Shown here: one piece after another, positions 34,132 to 45,814 of the stretch | How the letters are laid out: each line of letters starts with the position of its first letter | Position numbering within the stretch: position 1 is the first letter of the stretch | Assembly: GCA_008729055.1 (NCBI GenBank) | Contig: SDUX01000003.1 | Span: 806,001 to 870,000, forward strand | Length of the DNA stretch: 64,000 bases | Direction: 5' to 3' | Origin: Pyropia haitanensis | Lineage: Eukaryota > Rhodophyta > Bangiophyceae > Bangiales > Bangiaceae | Made by a program: the position numbers and the translations under genes | Notes under the pieces: model-generated | Database searches by the model: none | The model's input: the letters and a program-made list of their open reading frames with translations, nothing else | What the model was told of the DNA's origin: nothing

Positions 34132-34867
34132 AAGATGGCGAAGGGGCGGGAGAGGGCGGCTTTGGGGGGCGGCAGGAGCGAGGGAGGGTGGCTCGGGGGG
34201 GGGGGTGGACCAGAGGGAGTGGACACAACCGTTGCGGGTGCAGTACGAGCGAGTGGGAGCGGCGGGCTTGGGTGATGAGACGCTACCATGGAGCGGAGGG
34301 GCGGGCACGGGCGGCTCTTTGTACCGCTCCCCGGACAGACGTGGCTCGTCTCGACGGCATGCATCGGGCGAGCACTGCAAAGGTGGGACGCCACGGCGCG
34401 GGCGGTCCACTCTCCGTCACCTGCACGTGCGCGCCCGCACGTGCAGGCGGCGGAGGGCCGACGCGCGGCGGCCAGTGGGGGCTGTTCCAAACCGCCAGCC
34501 CCCCCCCCCCCCCAACCCCCTCCCATGTCTGCAACAACCCGCTGTCGCCACGGCCAAGGCGTCACGACCCCCCCCGGGGGGCCCGCCGCAGCAAAGAGAG
34601 GAGATGGGAGGCGGGTGTCTGTGGCGGAAGTATCAACGGCCAATCTCCCGGGTGACGTCAGGTGCCGCAGTCTGGCCCCCGCGTGCGGCACTCTTCCGCG
34701 GTGGCTGCTGCAGGCCCACTGTGTACACACGAGCCCACGCGGGCGGGCAATTTGAGGGGGTGCACAATTCGAAGCCGGTAGGGGGGGTGGCCCCCGCCAC
34801 CCCGCTGGCCTCTCTACTAGGGTCTCGGTCTGGCCGGATTAATTACAGACGCGCAGTGGCGCCCTCA

Positions 34868-35029
34868 CATCCGCCACCGTCGGGGGGCTGGCCTCTCAGG
34901 CGGAGACTGTTGGGGGTCTGGCCATTCACACGGCCTTCGTTGGGGCGCTGGCCGTTCAGACGGCCCATCCGCCACCGTTGAGGGGCTGGCTGTTCAGACG
35001 GCCCATCCGCCACCGTTGGGTGCCTGGCC
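34868..35029. repeat. Minisatellite with hairpin-forming unit (about 35-40 bp)
   Basis: Diverged copies of a unit containing GGGGCTGGCCGTTCAGACGG followed by CCCATCCGCCACCGTTG. The segment GGCCGT-TCAG-ACGGCC (34950-34965) is a perfect 6-bp stem with a 4-base loop. Other copies keep the loop region and vary the stem. Confidence 0.7.
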
Positions 35030-35269
35030 GCCCCCCGGGGCGGCGGAACGAGGCCACACACGCGCAGGCGGGGTTGTAGCACGCGCCCGACAACCTCGAG
35101 TCATCGCCGCCCGCGGCCATCCGCAGCGGACCCTGAGTAAGGCGGGGGGCGACGGGCGCCGTCAACTCGAGACGACCACGGGCGCCGGAGGGCAATCCGC
35201 CACCACGTCTGCCGCCTCCCTCCCCCGCGAGCCGTCCCGAGTGCAGACACAGTACACAATGGGGAGGGA

Positions 35270-35435
35270 AGGCGGGGGGGGGTTGGCGGTCTGCGTGACT
35301 GGGACAAGGTTCTCCGTCGGGGGGGGAGTGGTGTCGTCGTTGCCCGCGAGGCCCTGCTTTCTCCCCAACCTCGGCATGGTACAGACTTCGGGGGAAGCCA
35401 GATGCGGCGTCCCCTGAGACACCCCTGAATCACAA
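35270..35435. repeat. Dispersed repeat, copy 1
   Basis: Begins GGGGGGTTGGCGGTCTGCGTG and ends near TCCCCTGAGACACCCCTGAA. Both ends have relatives further right: the start recurs at 38575-38600 (GGGGGTTGGCGGTCTGTGT) and the end at 37740-37765 and about 38508-38530. Confidence 0.55.
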
Positions 35436-37654
35436 GCTGTTCTCACAACGCGTACCGCCACTGCGGGCGAGTCTGGCCCACACCCCGCGTACCGGGGGTC
35501 AGGGGGGAGTCTCGCGTTGGCGTCGACGGCGCCGTGGCTGTCACACTGGTCGGAGGACTGGCGCCTCCGTCGGAGGGCGGACGGGAGGGGGGGTTGGCGC
35601 GTATCCCCGACTTTTGTCTGCCGCCCCCGGCCAGCTGGCGCGTGCAAGTGCAGCGCGAGGCGCATGCCCTCCGGACGGAGCACGCTATGAAGAAAGTCTT
35701 TCACTGGGGCGACTGGCGATTTGAAAGGGTCGCCACACGTGATTGTGCGTATCTAACCGAATTGGCACGTGTTGTGTATCTGTACGAGCCGGGACAGCAC
35801 ACACGAGGGCAAACGACTGCTTGAGGCCTGTCGTGGCCGCCACTGTAGATTCCAATGCGCAGCTGGCGTCCGTTCCATCACCCACTGTCGTATATGTTCG
35901 CTGGGGTGGACGGGTCGACGACCCCACGGCGCGGCTGCTAGCCCACACACAGGTTCCCAGTGTCTCGGGTTTGCGGTAGCCGAGCGGGGGTGGCCGACCG
36001 ACGTGATCTGCGGGCTGTTTCTCCGTGTGGTCCGATGGCCTCAAGCAAGGGCCACCAGCTGGGGAGATCCAGCCCCCTCGCTCCCGAGTCGACCACCGGG
36101 AAATATCCTATCTGTGTTCTATGCCGGCACGTGCATGAGTCCCCCAATCGAGCCGGTCTTCGTCGGACCGAATCTGTAGGCAGACCGGATTTTGATCGTA
36201 TCACGTTGCGGTTGCAAAGCATGGCTCCGTGGACGTCCTTGGGTGGCAGGACCGCTGCATCCCCCGACTCACGTGCCTAGCGACGCTCACAAGTGTCTGC
36301 AAGCGAGCGAAACCGCGAGAGCAACAGCGGTCACGTGAGCGCCGTCTATGCCAGACAGCGCCCTCCCCCATCTCGAGAGGCGGGACCGCCCCAAGGTCTG
36401 TTTCAGTACACCAGAATCCGCAGTTGCAGCATGAGATACGTGACCCTCTGCTCTGCACTCGTGGGTTGCCCGTTTGACTCGATGCGATTGGCCCAACGTG
36501 GCGTGCACCGCCCAGAGCCACCGTGTTTTAGCCAGGCAGGTTGCATCAACGACGGAACCGAAGACCACCGCGCTCTACAGGGCGGCACGGAAGGGGAACC
36601 CCCGCCACTACAAAGAAGGGGGACCGCCTGGTAGCTCCAAGCCACCTCCCAAACCCTCGCCACAGTACAACGGAGCGGACGCTGCCTCGCCTGATGAAGG
36701 GCAGTACAAGCAGCTACCCCTCACAACCCTATGTCACAGGCGAAGCGTGCCACATTGCGTACCATCCACAGCCCATCCACCAGCCCACGTGTGTTTCTCT
36801 ACAAAGTCACCCGCTTCCAGCCACAGCTGATCCGCGCTCCTGTACAAACTCCCCCGTTCCAGCCACGACTGCCACAATCTCCGCGTCTCCATCTCCCCCT
36901 TGTCCCCCACAGCTGTCGCTGCCACGTCTCTGGAGAAGCGGAAAGCTCCGTGCAGTCCCCTGACTGTAGAAATCCCCCCTTTACTGACCATGGAACCACT
37001 GCCAGCGTCACCGCTGCGGGCGCCGCGCTGGTCACCGACGTCGACGTGGCCACCCAGTCGACCGCCGCCGTTCCCCCCCCTCGTCCCTCCCGCACCCCTT
37101 GCGCGTGGGAGACTGTGAGAGAAGGCCGTGGCTGCTGAGAATCTACCACTAAGCGGCGGAAGGGGAGGCGCCATTGCCTGTGTTTCCATCCTCTGGGACG
37201 GCCTTGATGGAAAGCTCAGCTGCAGCGGGGCGCCGCCGCTCGCTTGGAGGATCCGCTACGTGATCGCTCCTGGACGCGGGTTCCACCTGTCGGAGGCTGG
37301 ACGATCCGGCGGTTTGCTTGACAAACAGTCATACCAGGAGGGCACCCCCACGAAACGGGAGGTGCCGCGCAGCCGCCGACCGCGGACCGCCGTCGTCAGT
37401 AGCCTTCCATAGCAGACTCTGATAGAGGCGGGGGGCGACTTTCCCGCCGTGTGTGGCAGTCGGGGTGGCGAAGGGGCAGCCCTTCACCGCGCCCGACTGC
37501 AGTTGGGGGCGGTGAAGAAAAGCCCGCTCCCACATCCGTTGCTGCCCCCATCGTCCACAGCGCGAAGCGAGAGGAAGAGGCATGGTGGTCATGCGTGGGA
37601 GGGGACAGACAGTCGGCCAGGCGGTGCATTCGGTAGTCTTGTCCGCGGGGCACT

Positions 37655-37770
37655 TTTGTACCACCTCAGCATGATGTTGAGGCTGGGGGGCAGCGACTGC
37701 GGGGGTACAGGGGAGAGCAAGAAGATACGACGTCGAAAGGTCCCCTGAGGCGCCCCTGATTCAGAGAAGA
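37655..37770. repeat. Dispersed repeat, copy 2 (3' part)
   Basis: Contains CACCTCAGCATGATGTTGAG, which is also found at about 38663-38683 with one change, and ends in GGTCCCCTGAGGCGCCCCTG. Related to the end of the copy at 35270-35435. Confidence 0.5.
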
Positions 37771-38231
37771 GTTTTATGTCTTGTTTGTTCGTGTTAAGCT
37801 GTTATGTCTGCGCCAAGCGGGTGGGCTTATTGACATTGCTTCTCTCTCTCTAATTGTGAGGGGTGGCGGATTGGGAGCCGCCGACCGGCCAGCTGTCCCC
37901 GCCCTCCACGGGTGGGGGATCTCCGCCGCTCCAGCCAGGGGCGGGGGGGATATCAGCTGGGGGCGCGGGGGGGACCGCCGGCCGCCGACGGCCGGCACGT
38001 TCGTTTGCCCTCGCGCCAGCGCTCTCGGCGCTGCGCGAGACGCTCCCTCCCACCTTCCCGGCTTGGCGCCCGCGTGAGACTCACCGTGGGCGAGTGCTTC
38101 TTCTTGCCTGCCTCCTTTGCGGGGCACGCTGTTTGCCCTCTCTTGTTCTGGGCGCGAGCACATTCTCGCGCCCAAGGTTTGGCCGGCTTGCTGTGGCGAT
38201 CTTTGGACACACACGCACCCGGCCGAGCCAA

Positions 38232-38239
38232 TATATAAA
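38232..38239 (+). promoter_or_regulatory. Isolated TATATAAA sequence
   Basis: A textbook TATA match inside the repeat-rich region. No gene follows within several hundred bases on either strand, so it may belong to a decayed mobile element or be chance. Confidence 0.2.
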
Positions 38240-38319
38240 CGTGTATCTATTGGCACACCCGCGGCTGGAGGCAGGAGTAATACAACGCGAACCGCCGTCC
38301 AGTCTGTCGCTGACCCCGT

Positions 38320-38540
38320 TGTCCCGAGTGTTGCACAGTGGGGATCAGCCCGGCGGTCTGCGTGCAAGGGACAAGACGATCGACTGAGCGGTGCAGGTCG
38401 TGGTCGTCGACAGCGGGTCCTTTTCTCCCCCGACAGAACGACGTGTGCGACGTGTGGGGCGGGGGGCACGGAGCCAGGAGAGAAACTGTGATCTCACAAC
38501 GTTGGGAGGTCCCCCGTGCCGCCCCTGAGTCCACAAGAGT
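38320..38540. repeat. Dispersed repeat, copy 3
   Basis: Contains CGGCGGTCTGCGTGCAAGGG near its start and GGTCCCCCGTGCCGCCCCTG near its end, the same order of elements as in the copy at 35270-35435 but strongly diverged. Confidence 0.45.
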
Positions 38541-38570
38541 ATAGACAACGCGGACCGCATCCGGGTGCTA

Positions 38571-38700
38571 CACTCAGGGGGTTGGCGGTCTGTGTTACGG
38601 AGATGGGATTCTCTGCCGGAGGGGGAACGCTGTAGCCTTCGTTCGTGGGGCTCACTGTCCACACCTCAGCATGATGTGAAGGTGGGGAGAAAAGGGGCGC
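38571..38700. repeat. Dispersed repeat, copy 4
   Basis: CTCAGGGGGTTGGCGGTCTG at the start aligns with the beginning of copy 1, followed by comparable GGGATTCTCTGCCGGAGG and CACCTCAGCATGATG blocks. Confidence 0.5.
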
Positions 38701-40754
38701 GGGGATCTCGCCGACGGTAGGACGTCACTTTCGAACGTCGGGCGGTCGCGTGTGGCTCTCGGGAACCGCGAGACAATGCTTGCAATCGCGGACCGCAATG
38801 GCGGGCAAGGCTTGCCCTCGCGTCGTATCCGGGGAGTCTCCTGTGGTGAGGACGGCGGCGAGGATGCCCCGCTGGTCGTGGGACTGGTGACACCGGTGGG
38901 GCAGGCTGGCGGGGGAGTTGGCCGGTAGGTCCGAGTCATGCCTTGCCGCCGCTGGTGGTTCCAGGGGATGCACGGATAGAGTGCGGATCACGTCGCAAGG
39001 GACTGGAAGACGAATGTAAAATGTTCCATGGGGCCGGCTGTCGATTCGCTCGCCTCACGTGAATTGCGCATGTACAGTTTGCACGTCTTGCACCTCCGTT
39101 TTGGCAGGCACGAGACAACAAACAACCGCCAAGTGGGGCTACCGCGCCAACGGCGGCGGGAGGGGGACCTGCGTCTGTGGTCGACCCAGACGCCCGGGTA
39201 CGCGCGACGGAATCCCCCGCTTGGGGTCTGTCGCGGCCGCCGTCGGTCGTGTCCCAAGCGCGAGTGGCGTCCATGCCGCCGTGATTGTGAACCGTCAAGA
39301 GGAGTGGGCACCGTCCAACCGCTCCAACGTTGCCATCCCGAACAGATCTCACCGGGCGCCAGGTGGCTCCGCTCGTGGCTCCTGCAGAAATCCCCACATG
39401 GGGTCTGCTCGGAGCGGCCCGTCGGCGAGGGCGGGACAGATTCTTAGCAGCATGGTAAAGTGCGTGTCTGTGCGGCGTGGCGGATGGATCCTATCGCCGA
39501 CCCGTTTCTGCCTCGCCACTCTCGACAGCATGTGAGCACATGGATAATCCCCCAAGCGCCGCGGTGGTCATGAGAGTGCCGCCCGTGCTCGCAAGCGCGC
39601 CACCAGCTCCGTAGGAGCCGGCGGTGCTCCCCAACGGATGGCCAAAGGAGCGCCGCGGATTCACGTGCCGCTACTGCATCCGCATCGGGGGGGCGGGCAC
39701 CCCCGCCGGCTCACGGCCGAGCCGCGAGGGTGGCGGCGCCGCTCCCGCAGCAGCAGTCGTGGAATGTTCCGCCGCGTCGCCCATCGGCCCCCTGACAGAC
39801 GCGTTCCAAACCTCGTTGCCCCCCCCGCAGCACAAGAATCACCAGTCACACTTCACGAGGAGCGTGCCCATCTGCGCCGACGGGGAGCCCCCGTGGCCGG
39901 ACGCCCTCGGCCCGGCGGTGGGCGGTCCACCGCCGGTCCGTTGCACCGCCCGACTGCCGCCAGGGGTGCCGCACATGGCCGATGACGAGTCCGTCGTAGC
40001 GAGGCAGCTAGCACACCCAGCGGCTGCTCCCCCACCATCCGTTTCCCCGAGGCGGAGCGCGTCGTCTCGCCTTCCACGTGCCCGAAATCTCCTGCGTCGC
40101 GGACCCCCCCCCCACCCCCCCCCCCCGCAGCTACTACCCCCGACTCTCTCGAGCACCCCGACAAAAACAGAGCAGCTCAAGGACCCTTTGAACGACACCG
40201 GCTCCCGGTAGAAGACCATGGACAACCCCTCCGAGGACACCACCGCAGGCGCCGGCGCTCGACGCCGCAGTCGGCGCGGCTACTCTTGTGGCCTGCTGCG
40301 CGACCGAGGCGTGCCATTGAACCGAGAAGGCGGCGGACAAGGCGGCCGGTGGTGTGGGCCGAGTCGACCGACAGCCTTCCCGAGACCCACAGCCGGGACG
40401 CAGGGTGAATCAGACCACACCCCCGCACCGGCTGCGGCCGGTGGAGCGGGGGGGGGGGCCGACCGATGCCGCGTCCCAGTGTCGGGCCAGCGCTGCCCGC
40501 CCGGCCTCCCGGTTGCTTCCCGGTGGAGAGCGGAGGACGGAGTGGGCGGAGACCGAGAGGGACGGCCTTTCGCAGCCCGGGGAAGAGCCGTTGTGGCGGC
40601 TACCCTGGCGCCGCGGGGAGCGTGCGGACACCGTCTGAGCGGATTCGTTGTGAACGGCCGCCGGGAGTGAGCTTTGGCGGCTGGTGGAGCATGAGCAAGA
40701 CCGCGGCCGCGGAGCCCACCCAATGTCCCGACCCCCCCCGGCGTCACGCTCAAG

Positions 40755-41377
40755 ATGCACCCCCACGACTTGGTCGCCACCACCCCCCCCCCCCAATCCC
40801 CCCTTTCCCTCCCAGCAATGCCCGTGGCGCTGGACAACCTCCCCTCCCTCCACGCCTTTTACATGCGCTCCCACCAGGCGCCCGTCAACTGGGCCATCCA
40901 CGCGGCGGCGGTGCCGGTGCTCAAGGTCAGCATCCTGCTGCTGCTGGCGGCGGCCACCGCCGGCAGGGGAACAACCTCATCTGCCGCCACGGGCGCCCCC
41001 CCCCCCCACGCGTCTTTGCCACCGACGCGGGCCTCGCCGCCGCCGCCGCGTACGTGGCCTACTACACGGCGCTGTCGCCCGTGGCGGGCGCGTTTGCGGC
41101 GGCGGTCTTTGGCGCCGAGTGGCTCGCCGCACGGGCGGTGCTGGCGGCGGCGGGCCGCCGCCGGGCGGCGGCGGCGGGCGCCGCGGGCGTGGCCGTGACG
41201 CAGGCGGCCATGATGGCGGGGCATGGCGGGTGGGAGCGGTCCCCGCAGGCGATGGTGGCGGCGCCCGCCGCGGCGCTCGCCGCGGCGCCGCTGTGCATGC
41301 AGCTGGACGTGGCGGTGTGGGCGGGGTGGCTGCCGCGGGTGGCGGCCGAGCTGGCGGCGGTGGCAGCAGCGAAATGA
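40755..41377 (+). CDS. Mpo1-like (DUF962/YGL010w-type) membrane protein, copy B
   Basis: Paralogue of the gene at 33466-34131, in opposite orientation about 6.6 kb away. Family signatures: LHAFYMRSHQAPVNWAIHAA, VPVLKVSILLLLAAATAG, FGAEWLAARAVLAAAGRRRA, QAAMMAGHGGWERSP and APLCMQLDVAVWAGW. The start may be ATG 40755 (MHPHDLVATT) or ATG 40818 (MPVALDNL, equivalent to the start of the shared core); TCCCAG just before 40818 could also be a splice acceptor. The frame breaks at a run of 12 C (40996-41007). Copy A has 13 bases there (five C, T, seven C), so copy B is short by exactly one base at the break. Restored length is 207 or 186 residues, depending on the start. Function as for copy A. The N-terminal extension of copy A is not conserved. 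Confidence 0.75.
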
Positions 41378-43251
41378 AGAGAGCGGGGGGGGGGGGGGTG
41401 TACGCTAACTTGGGTGTCGGGGAGGTCCAGTATGGCATGGACAGAAGAGGGAGCTAGGTCTCTCCTCTGGCCGCTTGGCTTGTTGCAGCTGTCCACAAAA
41501 TTCGTGAGCGAGTCACCGCCCCGCGCGGCTCTGCTCGAGCGAGTGTGGATGACTTGCATCAAGGGCTCATGGGCAGCGGCGCTGGCCCCTGACCGTCGTC
41601 GACGGCCAGTGTGGTAGTGTCTATGTTGACGGCTTGTCCGCTTGCCGCTTGGTGGCAACTCTCCCCAGATGCTCCTGCGCGCTATAGCAGCGCGCCGTCG
41701 CGGCGAGCAGTCCACACGCCGCCACCGTCTTGGCAGGCGTGCACAGGTGTACAGTGGGGGGGTCAAAAGACGCACATGCTTGGACGAAAAGGGATTGTTC
41801 CCACTCCGTACGGGGTCGTAGCCGGTGTCACGGCGCGACCGCTTGCATCGCCGAGACGCTGTGCTGTGGACAGGAACTTTCAGTGCCACGCCGGCCTTCA
41901 CATGCGCGCCCACCGTGTCCACCGCATGGCACTTCTCCCCACTCTTGGCGCAGGCCGCCATACAGACACCGCACGACTTTTCGCCGCAACCGCACCGCAC
42001 GACAGCACCCTGCACGATCGGACAGCGCCAAGAGTCATGGTCGGTGGCGGGGCGCACACTGCATCGTCGAGCAGGTCACTTTTTTTTGCAAAAGAGTAGC
42101 AGGAGCAAGAGACGGTCCAGCCAAGAGGCGCAGGAAAGAACCAGCACGGTGGGCGCAGCGAAAGGTCAGCGCTCGTATTCTGAGCCAGCCAACAAGCGCG
42201 CTCGGACAGTCATGCATGTGCTCTACGAGGGTGCTGCAGCGCGAGGTCTCAGGCATACCACGTACAGGGTGCTCCTCGGATGAAACGTGCGAAGCTTCCG
42301 AGTCCGTCCTTGAGTGTGGCAGAGGTACGCCGGGCGTGCAGGATGGGTCCCGTTGGAGCCCGTAGATCTGCCGCCGGGTTGGCGACGACGGCGCGATCAT
42401 TCGACAGCCGCTCTGGAACATGGATCGAAACTGTCTTCCTCATCTCAGCAAACAACGTCTAAAGTTGATTTTTAACTTACGACATGAAATGGATGTTATT
42501 TTGACGAAAGCTCTGGTAGTCTTCCCTCTATTCTGGTTATTGTCCGAATTGCCCAAAAAACAGAAAAATGCAATATGTAATCGCTGTTTCTGCCGTGTGA
42601 CGTGGCAGTTGCTGTTACACGCGTTCATCCCGTGACTTGGTTGCTGCGCGCGTTCGCCGGCGACGGCCCTCGCTGCCGCGCACCGTCGCCTCCGGTCGTC
42701 CCCACTGCGCGCTATCATCTTCGGTCGCCGCTGCCGCGCTCTGTCGCTGCTGACCATGGCAGCAGCGGCGGCGCCGCCTCCCGGTCACGCAGCTCCGTCC
42801 TTGTTGCCACGCCGCCCGCCGACGGCTGCTCGTATCGGCCGACGCGGCCAAGGACCAGACCTACTTCCTATCCCACCTTACGCAGACGCAATGAGAAATG
42901 TCATGGACGGAGACAACGCTGGAGACAATTCGCGCGCAGATGGGGCTGCGGGACCACCTTTGTGGGCCAATCTATTGTCTTTTTCGTGGGCGCTCTCCCA
43001 GCAAGGTGCGCAGCAACGCTGAAGTCTCCCTTTGAATGGTATTCCGATACCATCTCCAACAGACGCGGGTGCTTTCTCTGCATGGGAAAGCGGGAGAAAG
43101 GCAGCGCTGCCGAGAGACCCAAGAGCACCACAGATCAGCTGAAAACACCCACTGGTCGCCGGGGACCAGAGCTGTCATGGCGGGTTGGGCGGGTTTCGTC
43201 ACTCGCTCGGTCACCCCCCTGTGAGCTTCATGGTCGCAACCTGCCACGGAA

Positions 43252-43394
43252 GAGCTCACAATGCTCGCAAACGCTCGCAGCTGTGAACACATGCGAGCAC
43301 TGCGAGCACCCGCAGGGACGGCCACGACAGAGACTTCCCCAGCGGGTGCTCGCCGAGCTCGCTGTGCTCGCATGTGCTCGGACGCTGCGAGCTC
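43252..43394. repeat. Imperfect inverted repeat built from GCTCGCA words
   Basis: GCGAGCACCCGC at 43302-43313 is matched by its reverse complement GCGGGTGCTCGC at 43342-43353. Outside this 12-bp core the arms continue with repeated GCTCGCA/TGCGAGC words and end in GAGCTC on both sides. It could fold into a large hairpin. No gene is attached. Confidence 0.65.
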
Positions 43395-45034
43395 TCGGTT
43401 GTGGTTCGCGACGATCTCCCGGCCCCTACACCAGTCCCATGCTCTGCTGGCGGCGACGCGACGGCTTTCCAGGCCGCGCCGTGTCCGACAACGCTTGTCG
43501 CCCCGGCTGATGGAGAGAGCCCCCGAGTGCCGAGGTTCGCATCGTCGAGCACAGTCGTGCCACCAACCGTCGGCGGCCTGCCCCTCGTTCGATGGGCAGA
43601 GATGCGCTGTCTGGCAAGCCCCGTTCACGCCTCCCAAGCTGGGCTCGGGCCTATTCGCTTCGTGTTTGGCCGCTACGGATAAGGACCTGTCGTCGGCGCC
43701 ACCAGCCACTGTTGCCGCCCCTCCTCGATTGTGTGGGCCATCGCTCTGGGCCCAGCCCTCCCGGACGGGAACATGTACGCGGCAGATGGCTCTAGGCCCG
43801 CCCGCTGGCGGGGTGCCCAGCGCATCTCCGCGCTCATGACATTGTGCGCCGCCGTCACTGCCCCAGAGTGTCTCCGTCACGGTCGTGGGGGCTTACGCCC
43901 TCGCCACGGTAGGGCCGCCGCATGCGACAGCCGTCGGCCACGTCACGGCGGTTCAGGGAGAGAGGGCACCCCAACTACACCTCCTCCTGCCACAAGTACG
44001 TTGGGTCGTGATTCATCATCCACGGTGGGTGGCGCTCGGCGGCCGTGGACGGGGCCGCGCCGCCGTGGATGACGGCCACCGTGTCTGGACGTCGGCCAGG
44101 GGTGACTGCCTGACACACACCGGAAATGGGCGGCGAGATTGCTCTGCCCAGCTGGCACCCGCGGCGGCGAGCCGCCGCGAGTGCCCTCGGCGGCGGGGGT
44201 TTTTGGCGTTGGCCACCAAAAATTCAACCGCGCAGCCGACAGGGCCGCCGAGGACTGGCTGGCAACGCGCGTGGCTGCAGCGTGGCGCTCGTGCTGAGCG
44301 GGCGTTCCTGCTCGCCAACCCCCCCCCCTCCCCCCCTCCCCGCCGTCTTCGCCGCCCCTCCCGTTAGTCACTGCTGGGGCCCACGGAGACTTCCACGCCC
44401 GCGGCGTCGGCGCTCCCCCTACTGGGAGGAGCCACCGTGTCTGCGACCGGCGCAATATCTGGCCCTCGTCTGGTGCTCCGCTCCCCTCCCCCCTCTCCGC
44501 TCCCCCCTCTTGGTCGGTGAGCTCTCCTCTGCCACGGTCGCCTCTTCTGATGAGCCCCGTCGGGTGGGGGGGGTAGGGTGGGGGGGAGGGGCGCGTGTGC
44601 GCGCTGTGGGTTCTGCAGCTGCGCGTGTCGGGGGGGGGCGTGTGGCGCCACCGGCGTGGTGTGGGAAGAGCGTGGCGCTGCCCGGCGGCTGGCATCCCAA
44701 CGGGATGTATCTGGCGCCACCCCCTCGAGGGCCGTCTGGTGGTGCCCCTCCCCCCCCGACGCATTGGACACTGTCGCTGCGGTAGGGGTGGTGGGGGGGT
44801 GGGGGGGGTGCGGGGGGTGGCGACGGCGGGACGCACGACACACGGCCGAAGGGTTTTTGTCGTCGTGGTACGGGTGGTCCCGCCCATCAGCGCCTTTGCC
44901 ACGTCGTCGCTCGCCGAGATACTGGTTTTTTCTTTCTTATCGTGCTGGCTGCTTGCGTGGTATGGGTGTCTGACTGGGGGGGGGGGGGGGGCGCGCGTCG
45001 GGCGGCGCGGCGGGGGGAGTGTGGCCGGTGGGCG

Positions 45035-45058
45035 ACGCGCGCACGCGCGCGCGCGCGA
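45035..45058. repeat. Alternating purine-pyrimidine (CG)n tract
   Basis: About 24 bases of nearly pure alternating G and C (GCGCGCACGCGCGCGCGCG and flanks), the classical Z-DNA-forming pattern. It lies about 760 bp upstream of the VOC start. Confidence 0.55.
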
Positions 45059-45814
45059 CGGGGAGGGCCTTTAACAACCACGCGGCGCGCGCCTGGGCTG
45101 CGGCGGTCGCTCTTCCTCGGTCGCGGCAGCACTCGCGCTCACCCCCCCCCCCCCGCCCCACCCTCCCTCCTCTTCACCCCCCCCCCCCCCTCTTGGTGGC
45201 TCGCTTGGGTTGCCTGCTGCGTCAGGTCTGCATCTGCTTCCTTTCTGATTCTTGTTTTTTTGGTCGGGTGTGCCAGGAACGTTGTGTCCCGCGTGACAGG
45301 CGCGGGCGGGCGTTTCTTGGTGGGTGTGGTCTCCGCAGCGCTTCATTCATTCGTGCTCGTTCCTCGTCTCTTCGCTCCCCACCTCACTTCTCCCCACTCC
45401 TCCCTCCTCTCGGCTGTGTCCTCTTTCTTATCAGCTGCGGCCCCTCTTTTTCACGCTGCGGGTGGGTGGGTGACGCCCTCTGGTTACACGACGCCGCGGG
45501 TGGGTAACGGCCCGTCGAGAGGACCACGCCGCAGGTGGGTGGGTGGTACCGGCCGGTGACGACTGTGTGGGCGTGGACACTGTTGGTCGACGCGCCTGCT
45601 GCGGGCGGACGGTTTTTTTGACACGCTTGGCCCGGGCTGTTGGGGGAGCGTTGGTTGGTGGTGGTGCCAGTGGTGCCTGGTGTGTACGGGCTGCCCTTGC
45701 TTTCGCTGCTGCTTGTTTTGAGTCGTGGTGGTGGCGGCTGGGACACCCCTTTGACCTTTCCGACCCCCTCTGTCGCGACACACGGCTTTCCATCCGACGG
45801 GGAGCGTGAGGGTG

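Larger units (their letters stand above)
34132..40754. other. Repeat-rich gene-poor region between the two Mpo1-like genes
   Basis: About 6.6 kb without a conserved frame. Base composition is more balanced than in the gene blocks. It holds a minisatellite (34868-35029), several diverged copies of a dispersed repeat (35270-35435, 37655-37770, 38320-38540, 38571-38700) and a TATA-like sequence at 38232. The make-up suggests decayed mobile DNA, but no transposase or reverse transcriptase motif could be read. Confidence 0.5.
41378..45814. other. Gene-poor region upstream of the VOC gene
   Basis: No conserved protein seen. 42440-42600 is an AT-rich island. Uninterrupted frames of about 300 codons on both strands around 42600-43880 show no known domain. 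The stretch includes an imperfect inverted repeat (43252-43394) and a Z-DNA-prone alternating tract (45035-45058). From about 45130 the plus strand becomes C/T-rich toward the VOC start, likely its promoter and 5' leader, perhaps with a non-coding first exon. Confidence 0.45.

Noticed and set aside
34868..35029. CRISPR-like array
   Set aside because: The repeats are diverged and contiguous, without unique spacers, in a eukaryotic context; it is a minisatellite.
42972..43880. 302-codon open frame on the minus strand
   Set aside because: No recognisable domain, overlaps a similar-sized open frame on the plus strand and crosses a large inverted repeat.
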